A stretch of DNA of 64,000 bases from Hyaloscypha bicolor E (taxonomy: Eukaryota; Ascomycota; Leotiomycetes; Helotiales; Hyaloscyphaceae). Below the pieces are notes generated by a model. That model saw only the letters and a list, made by a program, of their open reading frames with translations, ran no database searches and had not been told where the DNA came from. Both the position numbers and the translations under genes were made by a program. This document shows, in pieces, positions 1 through 8,459 of the stretch (its first letter is position 1; each line of letters begins with the position of its first letter). The DNA is taken from contig NW_020194512.1 in NCBI RefSeq assembly GCF_002865645.1, positions 1-64,000 on the forward strand, read 5' to 3'.

Positions 1-999
1 GCCAGTGAGGCGGGTGTGTAGCATGCATCTATCTCATCAGCCTCTCTCCTTTCCTTTCACCAGGATTAGGCCAGAGGGAAAAGCAAGACTTACAGATAAC
101 AGCCCTCACGTTCTCCCCCACAGGCAAAACATTGAAATGCACCGTCCTCGAATCCCACACAATCAGATCCCCGGCTTCCGCACACACTTTTATTTCTTCA
201 CAGCCTCGCGCATTAAACCAATCTACTTCTTCTTCGTTGAAGCCGTGCCAGTCCTCTGGTACTGAGCCCCATTCTTTTTTCTTGTCTGTTGAGTGAGTTT
301 TGAAGCTGAATTGATCAATCAGTCATGGTGTTTAAATGAGAGGCGGAGGGGTACGCATACAATTCATCATTCAACAGGTGGGACTTTGAGAGCACGACCA
401 ATCCGCCGTCATCAGGGCCGTTGGGAGCGAGGTTTACGATTCCTTGTGCGCACTGAAAGCCGCGGATTAGAGAAGATTGGTCTTGGTGGGGCCAGCGGCC
501 TCCTTTTGGCCTTTTGGATTTAGGGAGCGGGAGAGTGACTGCAGGGTAGTTAGCTTAGAAGGAGGGGAGGGTGGTATAAGACACACTATTGATCCCATCG
601 AAGGAGACAAGGAGCTCGTCTGTTCCCCATATCTTGGAGAAGGCGCCCAGGACACCAGGCTCAAGGCGAGCGTCCCAGACGAACTTTTCGTGGGAGATAG
701 CGTAGCTGTGGTACATTCCTCCTCTATTCCTTCTGTATCAGTCTTCAGATCTTCAAGTTTGGTTTGGAAGAGATGTACTTCATATGAGCAGGCAAATGCT
801 CCTCGGTCCACGTTGAGGGATCATCGCGGTCGAATCCGTGAGGAAACTTCTCTAGCCATTTGGTCATGGATTCCACGTACACTGCTGCGCGGGAGGCGGG
901 GACAGCATTCTTGATTATTGCGTAGCCATTTTGGAAGAGGTCGTCCCGCCAGTCACCGTGTTTTTGGGTGATGTCTGGGAGGGGTGTTGCGTGAGGCAT
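1..999 (-). CDS. Phytanoyl-CoA dioxygenase family protein, 3' end beyond window
   Basis: Predicted non-haem Fe(II)/2-oxoglutarate oxygenase of the phytanoyl-CoA dioxygenase (PhyH) family; the substrate cannot be told. Five exons read on the minus strand: 999-779, 723-587, 538-361, 305-94 and 28 to the window edge. The introns are 48-65 nt, all GT-AG, and the joined frame stays open for 258 codons. The iron ligands are visible: HQD at residues 137-139 in the stretch RWPHQDQS, and the distal His235 in VWDSRTVH. Arg246 lies where the 2-oxoglutarate carboxylate is bound. Typical fungal family words flank these (HMKGGMYHSYAISHEKF, SFDGINITLPLPKSKRPKGG). The visible end, in AVIYACYTPASLA, implies that the C-terminal part lies outside. 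Fungal members hydroxylate varied small molecules, so fatty acyl-CoA is not a given. The start ATG at 999 is the only one upstream of the conserved region. It is transcribed divergently from the transporter at 1685. Confidence 0.9.
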
Positions 1000-1684
1000 G
1001 ATAGAGGGGTTGAGTTAAGTTGAGTTAAAAGAATCGGAAGCTGGATAAGAGGAGACGAGAAAGTTGAACTGAAGAAATGTTTTAAATATTACTTATTCTC
1101 TCGGCCGTATGATCATCTGATCGGGCTTTTCAATTGAACATTTGTCAACGCACTTGGGATGTTTTGACTCTCTGCACTGGCCGTCTGAGCGACCCTTCGC
1201 CACTTTCAAGAAGTTGCGCCGCGCTCCACGCTTCAACATCAGACATTCTCTTCCCACAACTTCGCGGATCTCCCTTGGGTCCAGATTGAGATAGTATCTT
1301 CAGCAGTCCGCATGGTTGCCCGGTAAACAGAAAAGGGTTCGGTAAATCCACGGCGCAACTTGCGCCGCGCCATGGTTTGCCCACGCTCAGTACTTCTTGA
1401 CTTCCCACCCTATCTTCCTCAACTTCATCCCAGTTCTATTCCGCAGAGCGGACCTCCGTCCTCCCCATGATCTTGGTATTCCAGATCAGATACATCCCCA
1501 GCCTTGTTGGCAGATATGGAAAGTGTTGGGGGTAAGACTGGAAAGGAGCTCCTTGACTCGCGGATAACAAGTGATAACAGAAGTGGGGAGGAAGTCTATA
1601 TCACAGGTCTCGAAGCCCAACTGACACTGAGTCAACTCAAATCACTCCTCCTTTTCCAAGCAGCTACTGTTGCAATAAGTCAAG
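1000..1684. promoter_or_regulatory. Shared divergent promoter region
   Basis: This 685-bp spacer separates the start codons of the dioxygenase (minus) and the transporter (plus). No coding exon is supported; the ORFs at 1145-1408 and 1504-1824 lack recognisable content. It holds an 11-bp direct repeat TTGCGCCGCGC at 1214-1224 and 1360-1370, and a perfect palindrome at 1351-1367. GC content is normal and there is no RIP signature. Co-regulation of the two genes is inferred from the arrangement only. Confidence 0.6.
1351..1367. promoter_or_regulatory. Palindrome CGG-N11-CCG, candidate Zn2Cys6 regulator site
   Basis: CGGCGCAA and TTGCGCCG form perfect 8-bp inverted arms around a single C. The outer triplets are CGG and CCG with exactly 11 bases between them. 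This is the geometry bound by Gal4-type dimeric Zn2Cys6 regulators; other members of that family use different spacings. It lies about 350 bp from the dioxygenase start and 320 bp from the transporter start. The palindrome is seen directly; binding is inferred. Confidence 0.45.
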
Positions 1685-3311
1685 ATGGCACCCTCACGTA
1701 TCGACGTCACGAAGACGCTCGTGAACAATACCAACGCAAAGTGGTGGAAAGATCCTGGAATGAAGAAGCTAAACTTCATGATCGTCTGCGTGATCACCGC
1801 ACAGATGACATGCGGCTACGATGAAGCAGTTGTTGGGAATTTCCAAGCCATGAAACCTTGGTTGAAAGGTATGTTCCCCCGCTTCTTCTCAAAACCTCCC
1901 ATTGACATAAACCAGATATGTCCTACCCAGACGCCTCCCATATTGGCCTCATCACAACCATTATCTTCGTGGGGGGTTTCATCGGCTCTTTCCCAGCTTC
2001 TCCAGTAGCAGATAGATACGGCCGAAAAGCTGGAATGTACATTGGCTCATTCTTCACTCTCATCGGGACCGTCATCCAAACCACTGCATTCGGGTACGCT
2101 CAATTCATGGTCGGGCGGTGCCTCCTCGGTGTTGGAATTAGTTTCACCTGCATCGCTGGCCCCTCCATGGTTGCTGAGCTAGCTCACCCACGACAAAGAG
2201 GCACTGTTTTGGGATTCTTCAACACCTTTTGGTACGTTGGCGCTATCGTTGCTGCTTGGGGAAGTTTCGGCTCGGGACATATGAATAACAGCTGGAGCTG
2301 GAGGATCCCGAGCTTGATTCAAGGTGTTGCGCCTTGTTTCTTGATTGCCATGTTGCCGTTCATGCCTGAGAGTCTGAGGTGGCTGCTTGCTAAGGGAAGA
2401 GCGGAGGAGGCGAGGCAGGTGTTGGCGGAATATCATGCTAATGGAACGCTGGATGATGAGTTGGTGCTGTATGAGATTGAGGAGATTAATACCGCGCTGG
2501 CGATTGAGAGTCGGTACGCTGAGGTGGGGTGGAGTGTTCTTTGGAAGACATCTGCAAATCGGAAGAAGATGGGTGTGACAATCTCCGTTTTCGTTCTGTG
2601 CTTGTGGTAAGTCACCACCTACCCCTGAGATTGGCATTGCTGACCAAACATAGGTGCGGACAAGGGGTCATCAGCTACTACTTCAGCCCGCTCCTCACTT
2701 CTCTCAATGTCACTGGCACTAACCAACAAACCGGTATCAACGGGGGCATGCAAATCTGGAATTTCCTGGTCTCAATCGCAGGAGCCTGTCTCGCAGATCG
2801 TATTGGTCGTCGGTCCTTGTGGCTCGTCTCTCTTGTTGCCATGATTTGCTCTAATGTTGGCATCACCATCACCAGCGCCGTTTTCGACAGGAATGGTGCT
2901 GATGCCGCAGCATACATGGCCATCGTCTTCCTCTTCTTTTACAATGCTGGCTTTAATATTGCCTGCAACCCGTTGGCATACTCATACCCGACCGAGATCC
3001 TGCCGTATAGCATGAGAACGAAGGGTCTGGCTGTCATGGTTGCCATCGGCCAAGCTCTGTTGATCGTCTCACAGTATGCCAATCCGGTTGCAATTGCAGC
3101 TATTGGGTGGAAGTATTGGTTGTTCTTCCTGGGAATGCTCTTGCTGTTCCTCATCATGGTGTACTTTACATATCCAGAAACAAAGGGTCTCACACTTGAG
3201 GAACTGGCGAACTTGTTTGAAGATGATGAAGGTGTGAAAATAATGGAGAAGATGGAAGGGATTGAACCAGAAGTTGAGACTGTACCCGTTGAAACGGAGC
3301 AGAAGGAGTGA
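1685..3311 (+). CDS. MFS sugar transporter (lactose permease / hexose transporter type)
   Basis: A 12-TM proton symporter-type sugar transporter of the plasma membrane, MFS sugar porter family. Three exons, 1685-1868, 1916-2606 and 2654-3311, are separated by two 47-nt GT-AG introns and give 510 residues, normal for the family. Family signatures in order: GYDEAVVGNFQ in TM1, DRYGRK after TM2, PESLRWLLAKGR at the end of the N-terminal half, GQGVISYYFSPLL in TM7, DRIGRRSLW, and PETKGLTLEE after TM12. TM1 reads GYDEAVVG where hexose carriers usually have GYD.G..G. That, and NNAKWW-like N-terminal sequence, fit the fungal lactose-permease branch better than glucose carriers. The substrate is not certain. 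The acidic C-tail (EGIEPEVETVPVETEQKE) is cytoplasmic. It converges with COA6 and diverges from the dioxygenase gene. Confidence 0.93.
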
Positions 3312-3543
3312 ATGCGAGCAGATAGTAAGCGCATGATAGGGATAGAGCGGAGCAATAAAACTCGTGCAATGAACCTGACCACTTGTCAGACGATAGCCCC
3401 GAGAATTCTTTCAGGCTGTTCCCGATTTGACCACATCAACCCAAAAGAATAAGTAAGGTTGTGGGGACTCGTCTTTCATGTTCAAATCCCAAACGCCGCC
3501 CATATGCAACGTAAATATTATACACTCCCGTTCGTCACGCTCG

Positions 3544-4007
3544 TCAAGGTCGTTGTCCTGGTGCAAGCGGTCCAATTTGCCCCGGCATTTCCTGCGCCCC
3601 TTCCGCCTTCAACCTCTCCAACGTCTTATTCCTCTGGTATTCCATTACTCTCCTCTTCTTGAAGTATGTGACCTGCCCAGACCATTAGCCTTGTCCTTGG
3701 TATCCAATCCCCCTCCCTCTCTCCAGGTCTCGGCTTCCAATTCTCTAGCCTGAATGGGCTCCAGGGAACCTACCCAACTACTCGCACAATTCGACTCAAA
3801 CTCTCTTGCCTCTACTGAACATGATCTCTCTGCCTTATCCTTCTCTGTAATGCTGTCCACAATACTGTTCCGGTCTAGACATCCAAAGTACGCATCTCTT
3901 GCCTCCCAGCATTTGGCTCGTTGTGTTCGGTCTGGTGCTATTGGTGCGCCGTCCGAGGAGATCTTTGGGGGTGGAGGGGAAGCGGGTGCCGAGCTGAAGA
4001 GCCCCAT
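3544..4007 (-). CDS. COA6: Cytochrome c oxidase assembly factor 6
   Basis: Small intermembrane-space protein needed for copper delivery to Cox2 during complex IV assembly. Two exons, 4007-3774 and 3672-3544, joined across a 101-nt GT-AG intron, give 120 residues. The twin-cysteine hallmark is intact: Cys33-X9-Cys43 and Cys63-X10-Cys74, the CX9C/CX10C spacing specific to Coa6. It sits in KCWEARDAYFGCLDRN and ERSCSVEAREFESNCASSW. Exon 2 begins VTYFKKRRVMEYQRNK, matching the WxxYFxKRR helix after the second motif. The unspliced frame would run on into unrelated sequence, so the intron is required. A proline-rich N-terminal extension (residues 7-25) precedes the motif. It is expected to be imported through the Mia40 relay. 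It diverges from SYS1. Confidence 0.95.
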
Positions 4008-4375
4008 TGTAGCAGCTTGGAGGTTCGGGGGAGGTGGAAGGGTCAGCTCGCGGAAGACTGGAAGATGTTAGCAGCTTCCTCCAGATCCCAAGTCAGTTCC
4101 ATATTGGGCAGATTCTACAGCGTCTTTTTGGAATATTCGGGCGTAGATATCGTCTTGCGTAGAGCTTTGGTCAAGCTCGAAGTCGACTCTTCATCATCAG
4201 CTTCGCTAGCCTCCTCACATGACGGCAGAATTTCACACCGCCTCACAAAAGCGTCACAAATCTGGCCTCGCAACAGACGCCTCTCTTTCAACCTCAGCAC
4301 CAACCTCCCACCACACAGCAATTCAAATGCTCCTCCGATAACACTCCCCTTTTATACACATCCGCGACCATTATT
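4008..4375. promoter_or_regulatory. COA6/SYS1 divergent promoter region
   Basis: 368 bp between two divergent housekeeping start codons, with normal GC. The pyrimidine-rich stretch before the SYS1 ATG is typical of a fungal leader. ORFs across it (3921-4415 plus, 4115-4321 minus) have no recognisable content and are treated as chance. No specific motif is claimed. Confidence 0.5.
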
Positions 4376-5081
4376 ATGGCGCGACGAAGACGTCCCCCAC
4401 GACCAGGCGCGCTAACCGAACTCCCACCCCTCAAAATCCTCACGCAGATAGTGCTACTGCAGGTGGTTTGGTACGCGGTGGGGACACTGCTAATACTGTT
4501 CACGGCGCTTGTGGCCGGGAAGAAGTTTAGTTTTGATTTGGTATTGAGCTGGAGGAGCTTGAGGGGTGATACGACGGTTGGGTGGATGCTGGGGTTGGTT
4601 TGGTTGTTGAATTCGGTCGTTGGGTTTGTCTCCCTTTCTACCTCTCTACCTCCCTCTTCGTCTTGAAATTACAGGCTGATGATGCAATGTTTGTTATAGG
4701 GCAGTATCAATACTTCTTCTTATATCAAGAAGTAAATTAGTCCCCGACTTCGCGCTCACACTCCACTTCATACACCTGGTCGTGGTATCCGCATATTCGA
4801 AGTCCGTTCCGCAAAACATGTTATGGTGGGCTCTACAGGTGGCCAGCGCGGCGATGATGACTAGTCTCGGGGTATGGAGTTGCCAGTATCGAGAGCTAAG
4901 GCCGATAAATTTTGGTGGGTCAGCGCAGAATACGACGGGAGAGAGTTCGATGGCTGCGTCGACAAATGAAGCCGGGGATGGGGAACAAGAATACGGACGT
5001 GGCAGGGGAAGAGGCAGAGGCAGAGATGGAGCAGGGGAATACGAGATGGTGGGTATGAAAGCGGATGGAGAGGCTACTTGA
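4376..5081 (+). CDS. SYS1: Sys1-like Golgi integral membrane protein
   Basis: Multi-pass Golgi membrane protein of the Sys1 family, the receptor that recruits the Arl3/ARFRP1 GTPase to late Golgi membranes. Two exons, 4376-4623 and 4700-5081, with a 76-nt GT-AG intron, encode 209 residues, close to the yeast protein's length. Visible family features: a basic N-terminus (RRRRPPRP) followed by LKILTQIVLLQVVWY at the first TM, a second TM around GWMLGLVWLLNSVVGAVSILLLI, then KLVPDFALTLHFIHLVVV and a last TM ending in LGVWSCQYRELRPINFGG. The tail is hydrophilic with an unusual GRGRGRGRDG run and acidic residues. The ATG at 4376 is the first in frame and gives the expected N-terminus. It converges with the large disordered protein gene, 186 bp apart. 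Confidence 0.92.
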
Positions 5082-5267
5082 CAATGTTTCAACAAGGCGC
5101 AAGGGAGCAATGGCATTGGGCGGCGTTCTTAACTGTCAGGCCTGTACACTTCTTTCCTCAACCTCACTGGGCTCTGGTTGTAAGCGTTGTCAGGTTGGAT
5201 ACCCTTGATTAATCCAATTTCTTGCTACACCGAGGGTCCTGTTCAATCTTGGAATGGACTAACACCG

Positions 5268-7448
5268 TCACAAGTACGTCCTCTCTCTTCTACCTCCTTT
5301 CCGTGCCCAACGACTTCTGTCTGGTCCGACTGGAAGTCCGTCAAGCTCAACTCCGTCAGATTCCGGGGTGAAGATTTGAGTTCCGCTGGTGCTCGTTCTT
5401 GGAAATCCTGGACTCTCCCTGTGGCTGACTCTCAAGTCCGTCGTACTATTAAACGCACCAAAAGACCAACCAGGAGTGGCATCCTCTTGTTCCTGCCTTC
5501 GAACCTGGGTGTTGAGTCTTGGCAGAGTTTCTTCCATGGGACTTACAAGTGTGCTCCCAGCCGCAATCAGAATGCTCCTCTCCGCCAGCTCTTTTGCTCT
5601 AGAATGATTTTGGAAGTCCTCTGGTGTATAAACTTCTGAAAGCATGCTTCGTCTTCGTTGTCTGTTGGCAGTCTTCCTCGAGGAATATGAATGAGAAGAC
5701 GTGGGTGATGGGGACTGGGAGGGGAAAGACGGAGGCGAATCAAACTTTGAGTGCATAGAACCGCCACTGGCCAAAATCGAACTTTTCGGACAAGTTTGAC
5801 TCCTCGCGAAGATCAAGGTATGCGATGAAGAGACAGGCTCCAACATCGGCTTTTTGCCTTTCACGAGAGACCTGATGTCAGCTTGCGTTGGAGATGCAGC
5901 CCTGCTGAGAGTTTCTGCAGGTGTGGAGGTCGAGGCGTCTGGGGAATCAATTAAGCAAGGACTGATTCTGCCACCAGGGTCCGGAGAATACGCTTCACTC
6001 GCTGGGGAGTTGAAGTGCGGGGTACTTTCGACGCTGGAACTGTGGATATCACCCCTCTCTTGTGCCCTCAGTCTCCTCTTCCTTGCGTCAGTACTCAGAG
6101 CTAGGCTAGATACCTCACTCGCATCAGACTCAGAGCCTGACGTGTGGTATTCTGATCGGCTTCGTGGCAAAGCACAATGCAGACCTCCTCCGAACCGACG
6201 TGTGAATGATCTCCATCGCTTGACCACCAACTCTCTGACTGGCTGTACAAACACATGCTGTGGTTCGGATCTGAGCATTGGTTGAAGGAGATAATTCATC
6301 TTAGGTGATGGTTTGGAAATACGATACGCTTCGGAAGCCGGGCGATCTCCTTCGCAATATTCCTGGGATTTCCGTGGGAATTGTGGAAACTTGAACGATT
6401 TACAATCCGCATGATGGACGCCTTGTCCCCGGTACCAGGCAGTCTCTGTAGCCGGTGGATCCAGTCCCTCATTGTTGCAGCAAGATCCCTGCTCCCCTAC
6501 CTCGCACCCTTCTAAACCCGATCCTTCAGTTGGATGTAGGGCTCGATGAAGTCTTGGCCGCTTTGATGGACCTCCAGATGTTCCGATATCCGGTGTCACC
6601 GCCCTCATCTTTCCCGCTCGCGGAGACGGAGGTGGAGAGGAGCCATCATAGGTTCCATGCCATACCTGGGTAGGCGACGAGTTGCGCGGTTGATGTCCGA
6701 AACTCGGAGAATATCGAAAATTAGTATGCATCCGCAACGAGCTGATCATTCGAGGATCTGGGAGTCGTGTTGAGCCATGTTTATCCAAGATTGTGTAATT
6801 CGGGGATGGCAGTCCAACAATCGAGTCTGGTGGGAGTGTGAAGCATGCGCCGAGAAGCTGGATGGCGACGAGTTGTGCTAGGTCGTGGATAGTGCTTGGA
6901 TCCGAGAGAAAGCTGTCGGAAACTGCTCGGCGTTGAACCTCGTATGCGGCTTTCGGACGCTCGTCAACCTCCCTGTACCATATCCTCGGGCCTGATTCGT
7001 TCGTGGTTCGCGGTGGAACCTTCGTGATGCGATGGTATTTTGCTTCTGGCGACCACCAGTATGGGCGACCTGTCTGGCAGACGTATTGCCACTCAAAGAT
7101 CTCCCGATCTATGATGTTCAAGGCTGCCTGCTGTTCTAGATCTGCCTCCCTAACGTCTGCCTTGGTGTCCGGTGATCCGTCCATCCTTCGATTCGACGCA
7201 TTGCTGATGCAGGACAAAGACGGGTCTCGCGCCCTCGCTTTCTGCTTCGGTGCCATGTATAGGACTTGGCTGTTCTCGGATCCGTATGCCTCAGATGTGT
7301 CGATGGATTGCGAATATCGGCTTCGAAATTTGTGAGAAGCATGGCGTCGACGGCGAAACAGCTTCGAGAAGTCGGCGATGCTTGAATTTCTTCGTAAGGA
7401 TGCTAGCGGATCCAATGAGCTTTCGGAAGCATCTTCGCAGTTACTCAT
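5268..7448 (-). CDS. Conserved-looking fungal protein of unknown function, largely disordered
   Basis: A single uninterrupted frame of 726 codons with codon use like its neighbours; the length alone makes it a real gene. I do not recognise a named domain. The N-terminus is basic and Ser/Arg-rich. Residues about 108-215 look folded, with aromatic clusters (EWQYVCQTGRPYWWSPEAKY) and an amphipathic stretch (DLAQLVAIQLLGACFTLPPDSI). A short basic motif KRPRLHR near residue 297 could be a nuclear signal. A second compact block near residues 380-430 includes HVFVQPVRELVVKRWRSFTRR. The rest is Ser/Pro/Thr-rich low complexity with many SP and TP dipeptides, suggesting a phospho-regulated scaffold, but that is inference. 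An internal Met (MAPKQK, residue 65) is a possible alternative start. It converges with SYS1. Confidence 0.8.
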   Translation of the reverse strand: MSNCEDASESSLDPLASLRRNSSIADFSKLFRRRRHASHKFRSRYSQSIDTSEAYGSENSQVLYMAPKQKARARDPSLSCISNASNRRMDGSPDTKADVREADLEQQAALNIIDREIFEWQYVCQTGRPYWWSPEAKYHRITKVPPRTTNESGPRIWYREVDERPKAAYEVQRRAVSDSFLSDPSTIHDLAQLVAIQLLGACFTLPPDSIVGLPSPNYTILDKHGSTRLPDPRMISSLRMHTNFRYSPSFGHQPRNSSPTQVWHGTYDGSSPPPSPRAGKMRAVTPDIGTSGGPSKRPRLHRALHPTEGSGLEGCEVGEQGSCCNNEGLDPPATETAWYRGQGVHHADCKSFKFPQFPRKSQEYCEGDRPASEAYRISKPSPKMNYLLQPMLRSEPQHVFVQPVRELVVKRWRSFTRRFGGGLHCALPRSRSEYHTSGSESDASEVSSLALSTDARKRRLRAQERGDIHSSSVESTPHFNSPASEAYSPDPGGRISPCLIDSPDASTSTPAETLSRAASPTQADIRSLVKGKKPMLEPVSSSHTLIFARSQTCPKSSILASGGSMHSKFDSPPSFPSQSPSPTSSHSYSSRKTANRQRRRSMLSEVYTPEDFQNHSRAKELAERSILIAAGSTLVSPMEETLPRLNTQVRRQEQEDATPGWSFGAFNSTTDLRVSHRESPGFPRTSTSGTQIFTPESDGVELDGLPVGPDRSRWARKGGRRERTYL

Positions 7449-8416
7449 AGTGATAAAGGAAGAACGTAGGAATGATGGAGCGGTGCCTGGGGGGGCCGGT
7501 GGTGGCTTTAGGTGTTGTGTCCGAAGACAATGAAGAAGGAAAATAATCTTCTAACGTCAAGATAACATCCGTGTCTACTTTGGCATCCGGTCGAGACTTC
7601 TTTGTTTGCTTGTCATCGTCCTTGTTCTTCCCGAAGTGGGCGCTGGGCTATGGAGTTCAACTCATATTGCGTCCTCACCGAAGGAAAGCGCAACCTGGGG
7701 CAATCAACCACAACCTGCACAATGTCCTGCCGACTATACTTCCAACAAGCGGTTTTCACATATTTATACTTGGACACGGTGTCTTTTTCGTGCTTATCCA
7801 TTCTTGTTTTACACAAGGGCAAATCATTTTCTGGCTTCCGAATTAGCTTTAAATCTCCTTCAAACAACACGAGACTCGAGAAACCTCAACCCAGCGAGAA
7901 GTCATTTACTCCTCCTTATTAAAGATATATATTCCTTATTATATAGCCGCTATTATTCTATTATAATAGGGATTTTGCTTCTTCTAGTTATATATCGCGA
8001 TTATATAATACCTAGAATATTTAGTTTTTATATATTAAAACCTTACTTTCTTTTCTCTTTTTAAATAATTAATTGATTTTAAAAGTATTAAAAATTAACG
8101 AAAAAGATATTTTAAAATTATATATTAATTAAAGTATATAAAATACAAAAACTTCAAAAATATAATTCTGATTTAAATTAAAATAATATAAGTTATTAAT
8201 AAAAGAATTAAGAAAGAATCTTAATTTATATATTTTAAGGTAAAGATATATAAATTAAGACAAGAATAAGCAAGGCAATGCGAAGGCTCGTAAAAGTCGT
8301 AAATTTATCCCGCTTGTAAATTTACTTAATTATAACGTTTCTTATAATGTTCTTATATATCTAAATCCAAGTAGAGATTAATCAATTCATTGTTTGACTT
8401 CTAGGTACTCTTCATA
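7449..8416. other. Intergenic, normal GC then AT-rich RIP-like tract
   Basis: 7449 to about 7915 is normal-GC upstream sequence of the large minus-strand gene; the overlapping ORFs there have no recognisable content. From about 7920 to 8400 the sequence turns strongly AT-rich, with TATA- and TTAA-rich text like the large islands further on. It is probably a short remnant of a mutated repeat. No family can be named and no gene is supported. Confidence 0.55.
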
Positions 8417-8459
8417 ACCGAGATCCCTAGTCAATGCACACCCCAAGCGAATGCACACC
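8417..8459 (+). repeat. Left terminal inverted repeat of the pogo-type element
   Basis: 43 bp, identical to the reverse complement of 10894-10936. The next base differs (T versus C). TA precedes it at 8415-8416. Confidence 0.95.

Noticed and set aside
1504..2008. Overlapping plus-strand ORFs upstream of and within the transporter start
   Set aside because: They are partial reads of exon 1 through the first intron or non-coding frames; the spliced 510-residue model explains the region.
3459..3753. Plus-strand ORFs opposite COA6
   Set aside because: They are antisense shadows of the COA6 second exon and 3' flank with no protein-like content.
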